Assembly (NCBI RefSeq): GCF_009749385.1
Contig: NZ_WBIN01000002.1
Span: 186,001 to 250,000 of the forward strand
Direction of reading: 5' to 3'
DNA length: 64,000 bases
Source of the DNA: Agromyces allii
GTDB lineage: Bacteria > Actinomycetota > Actinomycetes > Actinomycetales > Microbacteriaceae
Positions within the stretch are counted from its first letter, which is position 1; each line of letters opens with the position of its first letter. Shown here piece by piece: positions 47,000-56,470 of this stretch. The notes below the pieces were generated by a model. It saw only the letters and a program-made list of their open reading frames with translations, searched no databases and was not told where the DNA came from. The translations under genes were made by a program, and so were the position numbers.

Positions 47000-49093
47000 T
47001 CAGGCCGACGCGAGCGATTCCTTGGCTGCGGCGACGACGGCTTCGGTCGTGATGCCGAACTCGCGGAACAGGGTCTTGTAGTCGGCGGAGGCGCCGAAGT
47101 GCTCGATCGAGACGGAACGACCGCGGTCGCCGACGATCTTGCTCCAGCTGAGCGCGACCCCGGCCTCGACCGAGACGCGGGCGGTGACGGCGGCCGGAAG
47201 CACGGACTCGCAGTACTCGGCGTCCTGCTCCGCGAACCAGTCGAGGCTCGGCGCCGAGACGACGCGCGCCTGGATGCCCTCTGCGGCGAGCTGCTCGCGG
47301 GCCGCGACGGCCAGCTGCACCTCGGAGCCCGTGGCGATGAGGATCACGTCGGGCGTGCCCGATGCGGCCTCGGCGAGCACGTAGGCGCCCTTCGCGACGC
47401 CTGCGGTCGACGCGAACACGTCACCGGATGCCTCGCCCTCGCCACGTGCGAACACGGGGATGTTCTGACGGGTGAGCGCGATGCCGACGGGTGCGTCGCG
47501 GCGCTTGAGGATCTCGAGCCACGCGGCGGCCGTCTCGTTGGCGTCGGCCGGGCGGACGAGCGAGAAGCCGGGGATCGCCCGGAGCGTCGCGATCTGCTCG
47601 ATCGGCTGGTGCGTCGGGCCGTCTTCGCCGAGCGCGACGGAGTCGTGCGTCCAGACGAAGATCGAGGGCACCTTCATCAGCGCGGCCAGACGCACCGCGG
47701 GGCGCATGTAGTCGCTGAAGATGAGGAACGTGCCGCCGAAGGGACGCGTCTTGCCGTGCAGGACGATGCCGTTGACGATCGCGCCCATGGCGTGCTCGCG
47801 GATGCCGAAGTGCAGCACGCGACCGTAGGGGTTGCCCGAGAACTCGTGCGTCGACCACTCGGCCGGGATGAACGAGGCCGCCCCGTTGATGGTCGTGAGG
47901 TTGGACTCGGCGAGGTCGGCGGAGCCGCCCCAGAACTCGGGCAGCTGCGCGGCGAGCGCGTTGATGACCTTGCCGCTCGCGGCGCGGGTCGACACCTCGG
48001 TGCCGCCCTCGAACGCGGGAAGCGCGTCGGCGATGCCCTCGGGCAGTTCGCCGGCCTCGAGGCGGTCGAGGAGCTGCTTGCGCTCGGGGTTCGCCGCGGC
48101 CCAGGCGTCGAAGGACACCTGCCACTCGGCCTTGGCCGCCGCGCCGCGCTCGAGCGCGCCGCGGGTGTGCGAGATGACGTCTTCGGCGACGACGAAGGTC
48201 TGCTCGGGGTCGAAGCCGAGCACCTCCTTCGTGGCGGCGAGCTCGGAGGCGCCGAGGGCGGAGCCGTGGATCTTGCCGGAGTTCTGCTTGCCGGGCGACG
48301 GCCAGCCGATGATCGTCTTCAGGATGATGATCGACGGCTTCGAGGTCTCGCCCTTGGCGGCCTCGATGGCGGCGTTCAGCTCGGCGACGTCTTCGACGTA
48401 CTGGCCGGTCTTCTTCCAGTCGACGGTCTGCACGTGCCATCCGTAGGCCTCGTAGCGCTCGGCGACGTTCTCGGTGAAGGCGATGTTCGTGTCGTCTTCG
48501 ATGGAGATCTGGTTGGAGTCGTAGATCACGACGAGGTTGCCGAGCTGCTGGTGGCCTGCGAGCGAGGACGCCTCGCTCGTGATGCCCTCCTGCAGGTCGC
48601 CGTCGCCGGCGATCACGTAGATGTTGTGGTCGAACGGGCTCGTGCCGGCAGGAGCCTCGGGGTCGAACAGGCCGCGCTCGAAGCGCGAGGCGTACGCGAA
48701 GCCGACAGCCGAGGCGAGGCCCTGGCCGAGGGGACCCGTGGTGATCTCGACGCCGTCGGTGTGACCGTACTCGGGGTGTCCGGGCGTCTTGGAGCCCCAC
48801 GTGCGCAGCGACTTCAGGTCGTCGAGCTCGAGGCCGTCGCCGGCCAGGAACAGCTGCACGTACTGGGTCAGCGAGCTGTGGCCCGCCGAGAGGATGAAGC
48901 GGTCGCGGCCGAGCCACTGGTGGTCGGCGGGGTCGCGGCGCATGACCTTCTGGAAGAGCAGGTATGCGGCGGGGGCGAGGCTCATGGCCGTGCCGGGGTG
49001 GCCGTTTCCGACCTTCTCGACGGCGTCGGCCGCCAGGATCCGTGCGGTGTCGACAGCGCGATCGTCGATGGTCTCCCAGTTCAGGTGAGTCAC
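47000..49093 (-). CDS. tkt: Transketolase
   Basis: Thiamine-diphosphate enzyme moving two-carbon units between sugar phosphates. It has 697 residues: the N-terminal domain has [13 protein letters not shown] and the cofactor motif GDGDLQEG...N (with DSNQISIE), then the pyrimidine domain and C-terminal domain. The GTG at 49093 gives the family N-terminus [13 protein letters not shown] and follows a GGAAGGA ribosome site by about 11 nt. Frames reaching further upstream lack family similarity. A 48-codon reading frame ends by overlapping this GTG (GTGA). First large gene of the pentose-phosphate operon. Confidence 0.96.
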   Translation of the reverse strand: MTHLNWETIDDRAVDTARILAADAVEKVGNGHPGTAMSLAPAAYLLFQKVMRRDPADHQWLGRDRFILSAGHSSLTQYVQLFLAGDGLELDDLKSLRTWGSKTPGHPEYGHTDGVEITTGPLGQGLASAVGFAYASRFERGLFDPEAPAGTSPFDHNIYVIAGDGDLQEGITSEASSLAGHQQLGNLVVIYDSNQISIEDDTNIAFTENVAERYEAYGWHVQTVDWKKTGQYVEDVAELNAAIEAAKGETSKPSIIILKTIIGWPSPGKQNSGKIHGSALGASELAATKEVLGFDPEQTFVVAEDVISHTRGALERGAAAKAEWQVSFDAWAAANPERKQLLDRLEAGELPEGIADALPAFEGGTEVSTRAASGKVINALAAQLPEFWGGSADLAESNLTTINGAASFIPAEWSTHEFSGNPYGRVLHFGIREHAMGAIVNGIVLHGKTRPFGGTFLIFSDYMRPAVRLAALMKVPSIFVWTHDSVALGEDGPTHQPIEQIATLRAIPGFSLVRPADANETAAAWLEILKRRDAPVGIALTRQNIPVFARGEGEASGDVFASTAGVAKGAYVLAEAASGTPDVILIATGSEVQLAVAAREQLAAEGIQARVVSAPSLDWFAEQDAEYCESVLPAAVTARVSVEAGVALSWSKIVGDRGRSVSIEHFGASADYKTLFREFGITTEAVVAAAKESLASA

Positions 49094-49236
49094 GAGTGGA
49101 GTGTTCCTTCCGATGGTGAGCGGCCCCGAGTTTCTCGGTGGGCCAGGGAAATCGCTGCGGCGACGTTGCCAACCTGCGCGCACGACCACACCCTGCTGGA
49201 GTGTGTGGGTCGTGAACAACGCGGGAAGGCCCGCAT
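49090..49236 (-). CDS. Candidate leaderless upstream frame coupled to tkt (48 aa)
   Basis: The ATG at 49236 is six bases after the hexamer TATACT (49248-49243, minus strand). The frame begins MRAFPRCSRPTHSS and ends SEGTLHS, and its TGA overlaps the tkt GTG by four bases (GTGA). It is Ser/Arg-rich with no recognised domain. A long imperfect hairpin (49181-49214) lies inside it. The start spacing and the stop overlap fit a regulatory leader peptide, but the amino-acid make-up is unremarkable and conservation cannot be judged here. Confidence 0.4.
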   Translation of the reverse strand: MRAFPRCSRPTHSSRVWSCAQVGNVAAAISLAHRETRGRSPSEGTLHS

Positions 49237-49242
49237 GCTCAA

Positions 49243-49248
49243 AGTATA
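49243..49248 (-). promoter_or_regulatory. -10 element of the tkt operon
   Basis: TATACT on the minus strand, near-perfect. The -35 region is weak. RNA start predicted at about 49236, exactly at the ATG of the upstream frame. Confidence 0.6.
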
Positions 49249-49370
49249 TGGAAAGGCTCAGTTTCGCGGACGTGACAGTGGGTTCACGGCCCGATCCTCG
49301 CCATGTGAGGCCGGGCCGACCGGCCGAAGTGCCGGGGCCGCGCCGACGATGCCGATGACGCCGCATGACA

Positions 49371-49376
49371 TAGAAT
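49371..49376 (+). promoter_or_regulatory. -10 element of ctaB promoter
   Basis: TAGAAT. The RNA should start near 49383, leaving about 42 nt with the ribosome site AGAGGAG (49416-49422) before the ATG at 49425. Confidence 0.55.
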
Positions 49377-49424
49377 GCCGTGTGGGCCGCGATGTGTTCG
49401 TCGCGCCCGCGCGGAAGAGGAGCG

Positions 49425-50345
49425 ATGCAGGCAGCAGTTGAGACGCGGCAAGCGACGGCGGAGCCGACCCTGAAGCGCAAGCTCTCGGCGTACCTGGCCC
49501 TCACGAAACCGCGCGTGATCGAGCTCCTGCTCGTGGTCACGGCGCCCACGATGATCCTCGCCCAGAACGGGTTGCCGAGCCTCTGGCTCATGGTCGCGAC
49601 CCTCATCGGCGGCGCCATGAGCGCCGGGTCGGCGGGCGCGTTCAACTGCTACATCGACCGCGACATCGACCGCGTCATGAAGCGCACGCAGGGTCGCCCG
49701 CTGGTCACCGGCGAGCTGACCGACCGCGAAGCCCTGATCTTCGCCTACGGACTCGGCATCGCGTCGATCGTCTGGCTCGGCGTGTTCACGAACTGGGTCG
49801 CCGCGGCGCTCTCGCTCGGCGCGATCCTGCTGTACGTCGTCTTCTACAGCCTCATCCTCAAGCGCCGCACCGCGCAGAACATCGTCTGGGGCGGCATCGC
49901 CGGCTGCATGCCCGTGCTCATCGGCTGGGCCGCGGTCACGGGCGACCTGAGCTGGCCGCCGTTCATCCTGTTCCTCATCATCTTCCTCTGGACGCCGCCG
50001 CACTACTGGCCGCTCTCGATGAAGTACAAGGACGACTACGCCGCCGCCGGCGTTCCGATGCTCGCCGTCGTGCGCGGGCGCGCACAGGTCGGCCTCCAGG
50101 TCATCCTCTACGCGTGGGCCACGGTCGCGTGCTCGCTGCTGCTCATCCCGGTCGCGGGCATGGGCCTGCTCTACTCGACCGTCGCGCTCGTCACGGGCGT
50201 GTGGTTCATCTACGAGACGCACCGCCTGTACAACCTGGCGATCCGCCACGTGCAGGTCTCACCGATGCGCGTCTTCCACGGCTCGATCGCCTACCTGACG
50301 CTCGTCTTCCTCGCGGTCGGCATCGACCCGCTGCTGCCCTTCTAG
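49425..50345 (+). CDS. ctaB: Heme O synthase (protoheme IX farnesyltransferase)
   Basis: UbiA-family membrane prenyltransferase that adds farnesyl to heme B, giving heme O for cytochrome oxidase. It has 306 residues and seven to nine membrane spans. The first Asp-rich motif is [19 protein letters not shown] and the second is [12 protein letters not shown]. An in-frame GTG at 49380 is possible, but AGAGGAG just before 49425 and the family N-terminus favour the ATG. Divergent from tkt, convergent with ctaA, which performs the next step. Confidence 0.95.
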   Translation: MQAAVETRQATAEPTLKRKLSAYLALTKPRVIELLLVVTAPTMILAQNGLPSLWLMVATLIGGAMSAGSAGAFNCYIDRDIDRVMKRTQGRPLVTGELTDREALIFAYGLGIASIVWLGVFTNWVAAALSLGAILLYVVFYSLILKRRTAQNIVWGGIAGCMPVLIGWAAVTGDLSWPPFILFLIIFLWTPPHYWPLSMKYKDDYAAAGVPMLAVVRGRAQVGLQVILYAWATVACSLLLIPVAGMGLLYSTVALVTGVWFIYETHRLYNLAIRHVQVSPMRVFHGSIAYLTLVFLAVGIDPLLPF

Positions 50346-50346
50346 C

Positions 50347-50393
50347 CGGCCGTTCGAGCGAGTCGGCCGTTCGAGCGAGTCGGCCGTTCGAGC
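50347..50393 (+). repeat. 17-bp tandem repeat, 2.8 copies
   Basis: CGGCCGTTCGAGCGAGT occurs at 50347-50363 and 50364-50380 without a mismatch, then CGGCCGTTCGAGC at 50381-50393. It starts one base after the ctaB stop, in the 142-bp intergene between convergent ctaB and the carbonic-anhydrase-like gene. Confidence 0.95.
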
Positions 50394-50431
50394 CCGCTCC
50401 TCCGGGCAGCAGACGCATCCGTCCTCAGGCC

Positions 50432-50461
50432 GGGCGGATGTCGCGGAGGGCGGATGTCGCG
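50432..50461 (+). repeat. 14-bp direct repeat, period 16
   Basis: GGGCGGATGTCGCG at 50432-50445 and again at 50448-50461, in the same intergene as the 17-bp tandem repeat. CATCCG (50416-50421) can pair with CGGATG in either copy, so the region may form a hairpin terminator. Confidence 0.85.
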
Positions 50462-50487
50462 TCGACCGCACCGGGCCGGCGACCGCC

Positions 50488-51090
50488 TCAGCCCGCGTCG
50501 CCGATGATGACGTCGTCGTCATGGGCGGCATAGAACGCCGACTGCCGTCGCAGGATCTCGGCGCTGCCGTCTTCGCGTGAGACGCCGTAGACCGTGCCCG
50601 GGAAGTCGAGCGTGCGCTGCACGGCCCAGATCTCGTCGTGCCGCTCCGGGCTGAACAGCTGCGCCGGGGTGCCGACGGCGACCCAGCCGATGGGCACGAC
50701 GACGCCCGGTTCGAGCGTGGTGTTCACCTGCACGACGGCGTTCACGCGCACCTCGGCGCCCGTGCCGACGACCGCGCCGGGGAACACCGCGGCTCCGGTC
50801 GCGATGAACGCCTCGTCGCCGATCGTCGCGCCGTTGACGTGGGCGTGCGGGCCGATCATGACGCGCGACCCGACGATCGCCGGATGCCCCGCACGGCCGC
50901 GGATCACGGCATGCTCGAGCACGACGGTCTCGGCGCCGATGCGCACCTCGCCGTCCTCGGCGGTGAGCACGGCGCCGTGCAGGATGCGGGCCCCGGCCTC
51001 GACGACGACGTCGCCCGAGATCACGGCGCCGGGCGCCACCGTGGCGTCGGGCGAGATGAACGGCTCGCGGCCACGGTGGCGGACGAGCAT
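50488..51090 (-). CDS. Gamma-carbonic-anhydrase-like left-handed beta-helix protein
   Basis: 200 residues built of hexapeptide repeats (for example VISGDVVVEAGARIL, VVVPIGWVAVGTP), giving a trimeric left-handed beta helix. His residues in VLEHAVIRGRAGHP and MIGPHAHVNG are placed like the metal ligands of gamma-class carbonic anhydrases. Activity cannot be confirmed, and many relatives are inactive or act as acyl-carrier-type proteins. The ATG at 51090 overlaps the ctaA stop (TGATG), so it is coupled to ctaA. Confidence 0.85.
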   Translation of the reverse strand: MLVRHRGREPFISPDATVAPGAVISGDVVVEAGARILHGAVLTAEDGEVRIGAETVVLEHAVIRGRAGHPAIVGSRVMIGPHAHVNGATIGDEAFIATGAAVFPGAVVGTGAEVRVNAVVQVNTTLEPGVVVPIGWVAVGTPAQLFSPERHDEIWAVQRTLDFPGTVYGVSREDGSAEILRRQSAFYAAHDDDVIIGDAG

Positions 51091-52028
51091 CAGCGCACAG
51101 CCGCCTCGACCGGGGAGGCGGCTGCTGCGGCATCCGTCGTCACCGGGCGCTTGAGGTGCAGGATCACGACGGTCATCGTGGCCGCCAGGAGCGCGGCGAG
51201 CACCATGTGCACGCCGACGGCGAGCGGCGGGAGGCCGTTGCGCGCCTGGTAGAGGCCGACGGCGATCTGCACGAGCTCGACGCCGAGCAGCACGAGCGTC
51301 CAGCGGAGCGTCGGCAGCTTCAGCATCGCGGCGCCGATCACGAGGGCGATCGTCAGGGCGAACATCGCGTAGCCCGGCCACGCGTGGATGTGCTCGAGCA
51401 CCTCGGCGTTGAAGCCGTTGCGCCCGGCCTCGGCGTCGCCGGAGTGGGGGCCGGCGCCGGTGGTGAGGATGCCGAAGACGATCGAGATCGCGAGCACGGC
51501 GCTCGTGACGTGCGTGAGACCGAGGTACCAGCCGGGAACGGCGCGTTCGCGGGGGCCGGGCGCGGCATCCATTCGCACGAGGAAGGCCGCCGCCACGCAG
51601 ACCAGGGCGAGCGAGGTCACGTAGTGGAACCCGACGATGAACGGGTTGAGACCGGTCCACACCGTGATGCCGCCCACGATGGCCTGCGCGACGATGCCGG
51701 CGCCCACGATGAACGAGAGCGTGAAGAGGTCACGGCGCTCGGCGCGGATGCGCCACACGAGCACGAACAGGATCAGCGCGACGATGCCCACCACGCCGGT
51801 CATGAGCCGGTTGCCGAACTCGATGAGCGAGTGGTACGTGAGCTCCTCGGTCGGCACCAGGGACCCTGGCGTGCACGTCGGCCAGGTCGGGCAGCCGAGG
51901 CCCGAACCGGTCAGGCGCACGGCACCGCCGGTGGCGATGATCGTCGTCTGCGCGATGAACGAGAGCCACGCGAAGATGCGGATGCGGCGGTCGACGTGCT
52001 GGGGGAGCCACGCGGTGAAGCGGTTCAC
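51090..52028 (-). CDS. ctaA: Heme A synthase (COX15/CtaA)
   Basis: Oxidises the C8 methyl of heme O to a formyl, giving heme A for aa3 oxidase. It has 312 residues and about eight membrane spans. GGAVRLTGSGLGCPTWPTC with a Cys pair near residue 45 is typical of the single-domain CtaA, and His residues in YHSLIEFGNR, VGFHYV and EHIHAW would bind heme. The GTG start lies 65 bp downstream of a minus-strand -10 shared with the sufB promoter region. Confidence 0.94.
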   Translation of the reverse strand: MNRFTAWLPQHVDRRIRIFAWLSFIAQTTIIATGGAVRLTGSGLGCPTWPTCTPGSLVPTEELTYHSLIEFGNRLMTGVVGIVALILFVLVWRIRAERRDLFTLSFIVGAGIVAQAIVGGITVWTGLNPFIVGFHYVTSLALVCVAAAFLVRMDAAPGPRERAVPGWYLGLTHVTSAVLAISIVFGILTTGAGPHSGDAEAGRNGFNAEVLEHIHAWPGYAMFALTIALVIGAAMLKLPTLRWTLVLLGVELVQIAVGLYQARNGLPPLAVGVHMVLAALLAATMTVVILHLKRPVTTDAAAAASPVEAAVR

Positions 52029-52092
52029 GCTGGGAGTCCTGCTCCGGGTCGGCCTGTGACGGCACTGGGAGTACGGACCAGTGCGCGGCGCG

Positions 52093-52104
52093 ACCCTATA
52101 GACT
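52093..52104. promoter_or_regulatory. Overlapping divergent -10 elements for ctaA and sufB
   Basis: The plus strand reads TATAGACT (52097-52104), giving a -10 for sufB. The minus strand over 52098-52093 reads TAGGGT for ctaA. The two hexamers overlap, so only one polymerase can occupy the site at a time. The sufB leader would be about 170 nt and contains a CGCCTC...GAGaGGCG hairpin and a CCGGC...GCCGG hairpin. Confidence 0.55.
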
Positions 52105-52278
52105 TGGGTGGTTGGGGAATCCCGCGAGGCGCGCGAGAACGCGCGATGCGGTACCCGACCATCTTAGGTTTGCATTGACGCCACCCGCACATCATCACCA
52201 TCTCCACGAGCGCCTCGACTCACGAGAGGCGATGGGCCGGCCTGATAGCCGGTTGCACGGGAGGAGAAGAGGGAGAGC

Positions 52279-53697
52279 ATGACGGACGTACTGATCGATC
52301 GCCCCGAACTGGAAGGGCTCGGCACCTACGAGTTCGGCTGGGCCGACTCCGACGCCGCCGGGGCATCCGCCCGACGCGGCATCTCGCCGGAGGTCGTCGC
52401 CGACATCTCCGCGCTGAAGAGCGAGCCCGAATGGATGCTGCAGCGCCGCCAGCGCGCCCTGCAGCTCTTCGAGCGCAAGCCAATGCCCACGTGGGGCGCC
52501 GATCTCTCCGAGATCGACTTCGACAACATCAAGTACTTCGTGCGCTCGACCGAGAAGCAGGCCCAGACCTGGGAAGACCTGCCCGACGACATCAAGAACA
52601 CGTACGAGAAGCTCGGCATCCCCGAGGCGGAGCGCCAGCGCCTCGTCGCCGGCGTCGCCGCGCAGTACGAGTCCGAGGTGGTCTACCACCAGATCAACGA
52701 AGAGCTCGAGCGCCAGGGCGTCATCTTCATGGACACCGACACCGCGCTCAAGGAGCACCCCGAGTTCTTCGAGGAGTACTTCGGCACCGTGATCCCGGCC
52801 GGCGACAACAAGTTCGCCGCGCTGAACACGGCCGTGTGGTCGGGCGGCTCGTTCGTCTACGTGCCGCCGGGGGTGCACGTCGAGATCCCGCTGCAGGCCT
52901 ACTTCCGTATCAACACCGAGAACATGGGCCAGTTCGAGCGCACGCTGATCATCGCCGACGAGGGCAGCTACGTGCACTACATCGAGGGCTGCACCGCGCC
53001 GATCTACAAGTCGGACTCGCTGCACTCGGCCGTCGTCGAGATCATCGTGAAGAAGAACGCGCGCGTTCGCTACACGACGATCCAGAACTGGTCGAACAAC
53101 GTCTACAACCTCGTCACCAAGCGGGCCACCGCGGCCGAGGGCGCCACCATGGAGTGGGTCGACGGCAACATCGGCTCGAAGGTCACCATGAAGTACCCCT
53201 CGATCTTCCTCATGGGCGAGCACGCCAAGGGCGAGACCCTCTCGGTCGCCTTCGCAGGCCCCGGCCAGCACCAGGACGCCGGCGCGAAGATGATCCACAT
53301 GGCGCCGTACACGCAGTCGTCGATCGTCTCGAAGTCGATCGCGCGCGGCGGCGGCCGGGCCGGCTACCGCGGCGAGGTCCGCATCGACGCGAACGCGCAC
53401 CACTCGGCGAACAGCGTCGTCTGCGACGCGCTGCTCGTCGACACGATCTCGCGGTCCGACACGTACCCGGCGATCGACATCCGCGTCGACGACGTGAAGC
53501 TCGGCCACGAGGCCACGGTCTCGAAGGTCAGCGAAGAGCAGCTCTTCTACCTGATGAGCCGCGGCATCGACGAGACCGAGGCCATGTCGATGATCGTGCG
53601 CGGCTTCATCGAGCCGATCGCCCGCGAACTCCCCATGGAATACGCGATGGAACTCAACAAGCTCATCGAAATGGGCATGGAAGGATCGGTGGGCTAG
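52279..53697 (+). CDS. sufB: Fe-S cluster assembly scaffold SufB
   Basis: Core scaffold of the SUF system, working as SufBC2D. It has 472 residues. [19 protein letters not shown] and [20 protein letters not shown] carry conserved cysteines; the latter Cys corresponds to the E. coli SufB Cys405 needed for cluster building. [19 protein letters not shown] is typical. The ATG follows a GAGGAGAAGAGGGAGAG-rich ribosome site. No SufR repressor gene is nearby. Confidence 0.96.
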   Translation: MTDVLIDRPELEGLGTYEFGWADSDAAGASARRGISPEVVADISALKSEPEWMLQRRQRALQLFERKPMPTWGADLSEIDFDNIKYFVRSTEKQAQTWEDLPDDIKNTYEKLGIPEAERQRLVAGVAAQYESEVVYHQINEELERQGVIFMDTDTALKEHPEFFEEYFGTVIPAGDNKFAALNTAVWSGGSFVYVPPGVHVEIPLQAYFRINTENMGQFERTLIIADEGSYVHYIEGCTAPIYKSDSLHSAVVEIIVKKNARVRYTTIQNWSNNVYNLVTKRATAAEGATMEWVDGNIGSKVTMKYPSIFLMGEHAKGETLSVAFAGPGQHQDAGAKMIHMAPYTQSSIVSKSIARGGGRAGYRGEVRIDANAHHSANSVVCDALLVDTISRSDTYPAIDIRVDDVKLGHEATVSKVSEEQLFYLMSRGIDETEAMSMIVRGFIEPIARELPMEYAMELNKLIEMGMEGSVG

Positions 53698-53699
53698 TA

Positions 53700-54896
53700 G
53701 TGACCGCCCAGATGACCAGCACCGCACCGGGATCATCGCATTCGGCCACCGAAGGACAGCACGGCCTCGTCGCGCACTCCGACGGCGCCTTCGTGCCCGT
53801 GCAGACGCGCTCCGAGCGCTTCCGCTCGGTGAACGTCGAGGACTTCGCCCCCGTGCACGGCCGCGAGCACGAGTGGAAGCTCTCGCCCGTCGCCGCCTTC
53901 GCCGACCTCACGGGCGGCGAGCTCGACGGCAGCCGCCTCACGCTCGCCACCGAGCCCGTCGAGGGCGTCGAGCTCTCCTGGATCCCGCGCAGCGACGAGC
54001 GCATCGGCCGCGCCGGCATCCCCGAGGAGCGTGCATCGGCCAACGCCTGGAGCTCGTTCGACGAGGCCCTGCTCGTGCGCGTGACCGGCGACGACGAGAA
54101 GGTCGCGGTGATCACCCGCACCGGCCTCGGCGATGCGCCCCGCGCAGCCCACACCGTCATCGAGATCGCGCCGAACAGCCGCGGCCTCGTCGTGCTCGCC
54201 GGCGAAGGCGAGGCCCGCCTCTCCGAGAACGTCGAGATCGTCGTCGGCGAAGGCGCGTCCCTCACGGTCGTCTCGCTGCAGGAGTGGGGCGACGACGCGG
54301 TGCACCTCGGCAGCCACTTCGCCCGCATCGGCCGTGACGCGTTCCTCAAGCACATCGTCGTCTCGCTCGGCGGCAAGGTCGTGCGCGTCAACCCGTCGAC
54401 GCACCTCGCCGAGCAGGGCGCCGACATCGAGGCCCTCGGCCTCTACTTCGCCGACGCCGGGCAGCATCTCGAGCAGCAGGTGTTCGTGCACCACGACGCG
54501 CCGCACACGCGCAGCCGCGTCACCTACAAGGGTGCGCTGCAGGGCGCCGGCGCACGCAGCGTCTGGGTCGGCGACGTGCTCATCGCCCAGACCGCGCCCG
54601 GCACCGACAGCTACGAGCAGAACCGCAACCTCGTGCTCACCGACGGAACGCGCGCCGACTCGGTGCCGAACCTCGAGATCGAGACGGGCGACATCGAAGG
54701 GGCCGGCCACGCGAGTGCCACCGGGCGCTTCGACGACGAGCAGCTGTTCTACCTGATGGCCCGCGGCATCACCGAGGCCGAGGCGCGCCGACTCGTCGTG
54801 CGCGGCTTCCTCACCGAGATCGTCCAGAAGATCGGCTCGGCCGACCTCGAAGCGCGCCTCCTCGAGGCGCTCGAGGCAGAGCTGGAAGGGCGCTGA
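53700..54896 (+). CDS. sufD: Fe-S cluster assembly protein SufD
   Basis: Partner of SufB and SufC. It has 398 residues. The C-terminal part carries PNLEIETGDIEGAGHASATG, whose His matches the functional His of E. coli SufD, then the SufB/D-type helix DDEQLFYLMARGITEAEARRL. The N-terminal 40 residues are low-complexity. The GTG at 53700 overlaps a second stop triplet just after sufB; an ATG four codons later is also possible. Confidence 0.95.
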   Translation: MTAQMTSTAPGSSHSATEGQHGLVAHSDGAFVPVQTRSERFRSVNVEDFAPVHGREHEWKLSPVAAFADLTGGELDGSRLTLATEPVEGVELSWIPRSDERIGRAGIPEERASANAWSSFDEALLVRVTGDDEKVAVITRTGLGDAPRAAHTVIEIAPNSRGLVVLAGEGEARLSENVEIVVGEGASLTVVSLQEWGDDAVHLGSHFARIGRDAFLKHIVVSLGGKVVRVNPSTHLAEQGADIEALGLYFADAGQHLEQQVFVHHDAPHTRSRVTYKGALQGAGARSVWVGDVLIAQTAPGTDSYEQNRNLVLTDGTRADSVPNLEIETGDIEGAGHASATGRFDDEQLFYLMARGITEAEARRLVVRGFLTEIVQKIGSADLEARLLEALEAELEGR

Positions 54897-54897
54897 C

Positions 54898-55224
54898 GTG
54901 ACATCCGTTCGAGTCTGCTCGGTGGCCGACCTCGCCGAGAACGAGGCGTCGCGCTTCGTGCTCGAGGGCGTGCCCATCGCGGTCGTCAAGGACTCCGCCG
55001 GCGACGTGTTCGCCATCGGCGACGTCTGCACCCACGGCGACATCTCGCTCTCCGAGGGGTTCGTCGAGGACGACACGCTCGAGTGCTGGGCGCACGGGTC
55101 GAAGTTCTCCCTGAAGACCGGCAAGCCGCTCACGCTCCCCGCCTACGAACCCGTGCCCGTCTACCAGGTGCAGATCACCGACGGCGACGTGCACATCGAC
55201 CCCGCGGTCACCCTGGCCGTCTGA
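54898..55224 (+). CDS. Rieske-type [2Fe-2S] ferredoxin in the suf operon
   Basis: 108 residues in the non-heme-iron oxygenase ferredoxin family. The cluster ligands are the C-x-H of VCTHGDISLSEG and the C-x2-H of CWAHGS, separated by about 17 residues. No membrane anchor, so soluble. One base separates it from sufD. It lies between sufD and sufC, which suggests it donates electrons to or accepts a cluster from SUF; that is inference. The GTG start is the only one that keeps the N-terminal strand. Confidence 0.93.
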   Translation: MTSVRVCSVADLAENEASRFVLEGVPIAVVKDSAGDVFAIGDVCTHGDISLSEGFVEDDTLECWAHGSKFSLKTGKPLTLPAYEPVPVYQVQITDGDVHIDPAVTLAV

Positions 55225-55274
55225 ATCAGTTTCCGGCCCGCGCGGCCGATCAACGAAAGAGAAACCCCATCACC

Positions 55275-56042
<768 letters not shown>

Positions 56043-56049
56043 GCGCGGG

Positions 56050-56055
56050 TAGACT
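56050..56055 (+). promoter_or_regulatory. Internal leaderless promoter of sufT
   Basis: TAGACT, 8 bp after the sufC stop and seven bases before the ATG at 56063. It allows sufT to be expressed apart from the rest of the operon. Confidence 0.6.
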
Positions 56056-56062
56056 CCCGATC

Positions 56063-56392
56063 ATGGCCACCTCACTCGCACCTGAGCGCTACGACGAGGT
56101 TCAAGAGGCGCTGAAGGACGTCGTCGACCCCGAGCTCGGCGTCAACGTCGTCGACCTCGGGCTCATCTACGACCTCGGTTGGGATGACGAGAACAACGCC
56201 CTCATCATCCACATGACGCTCACGAGCGCCGGATGCCCCCTCACCGACGTGCTCGAGGAGCAGACCGCCGAGGCGCTCGACGGGGTCGTCGAGGCCTTCC
56301 GCATCAACTGGGTCTGGATGCCGCCGTGGGGCCCCGAGCGCATCACCGACGACGGTCGCGACATGATGCGCGCGCTCGGCTTCGCCATCTGA
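56063..56392 (+). CDS. sufT: SufT-type DUF59 Fe-S maturation protein
   Basis: 109 residues in the MIP18/PaaD family. DPELGVNVVDLGLIYDLGW and MTLTSAGCPLTDVLEEQ contain the conserved acidic pair and the reactive Cys. The family helps hand assembled clusters to target proteins. The short trailing region NWVWMPPWGPERIT is typical. It has its own leaderless -10. In mycobacteria the same gene closes the suf operon after sufS and sufU, both missing here. Confidence 0.92.
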   Translation: MATSLAPERYDEVQEALKDVVDPELGVNVVDLGLIYDLGWDDENNALIIHMTLTSAGCPLTDVLEEQTAEALDGVVEAFRINWVWMPPWGPERITDDGRDMMRALGFAI

Positions 56393-56411
56393 GGCGTTCC
56401 GCCACGAACCA

Positions 56412-56449
56412 CGGATGCCCCGTGCAGCAACGTCTGCACGGGGCATCCG
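56412..56449. terminator. Terminator between sufT and the M3 peptidase gene
   Basis: Perfect 16-bp stem (CGGATGCCCCGTGCAG and complement) with loop CAACGT. It lies between convergent genes. The lower stem is the octamer CGGATGCC. Confidence 0.85.
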
Positions 56450-56470
56450 CCGTCTCAGCGGGCGGTGCCG

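Larger units (their letters stand above)
49094..49424. other. Divergent tkt/ctaB control region
   Basis: 331 bp between the two large genes. It holds a minus-strand -10 TATACT (49248-49243), the candidate 48-codon leader frame of tkt, a hairpin with 7+4 bp stem (49181-49214), a small CCGAG-TTT-CTCGG hairpin (49126-49138), and a plus-strand -10 TAGAAT (49371-49376) for ctaB. Between 49250 and 49370 I see only GC-rich sequence without a clear signal. Confidence 0.6.

Noticed and set aside
49094..49250. Thiamine-diphosphate riboswitch in the tkt leader
   Set aside because: No CTGAGA-type THI-box elements are present, and the hairpins seen do not match the conserved three-way junction.
49380..49424. 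Alternative GTG start for ctaB at 49380
   Set aside because: Only three bases separate it from the -10, and the extra 15 residues do not resemble the family. AGAGGAG before the ATG at 49425 is a better signal.
45908..49441. A 1177-codon open frame on the plus strand opposite tal and tkt
   Set aside because: Same high-GC antisense effect; the sequence is repetitive Arg/Asp/Gly/Val and lies across two well-supported enzyme genes.
50347..50461. Short tandem repeats as a CRISPR array
   Set aside because: Copies are directly adjacent with no spacers, and there are no cas genes.
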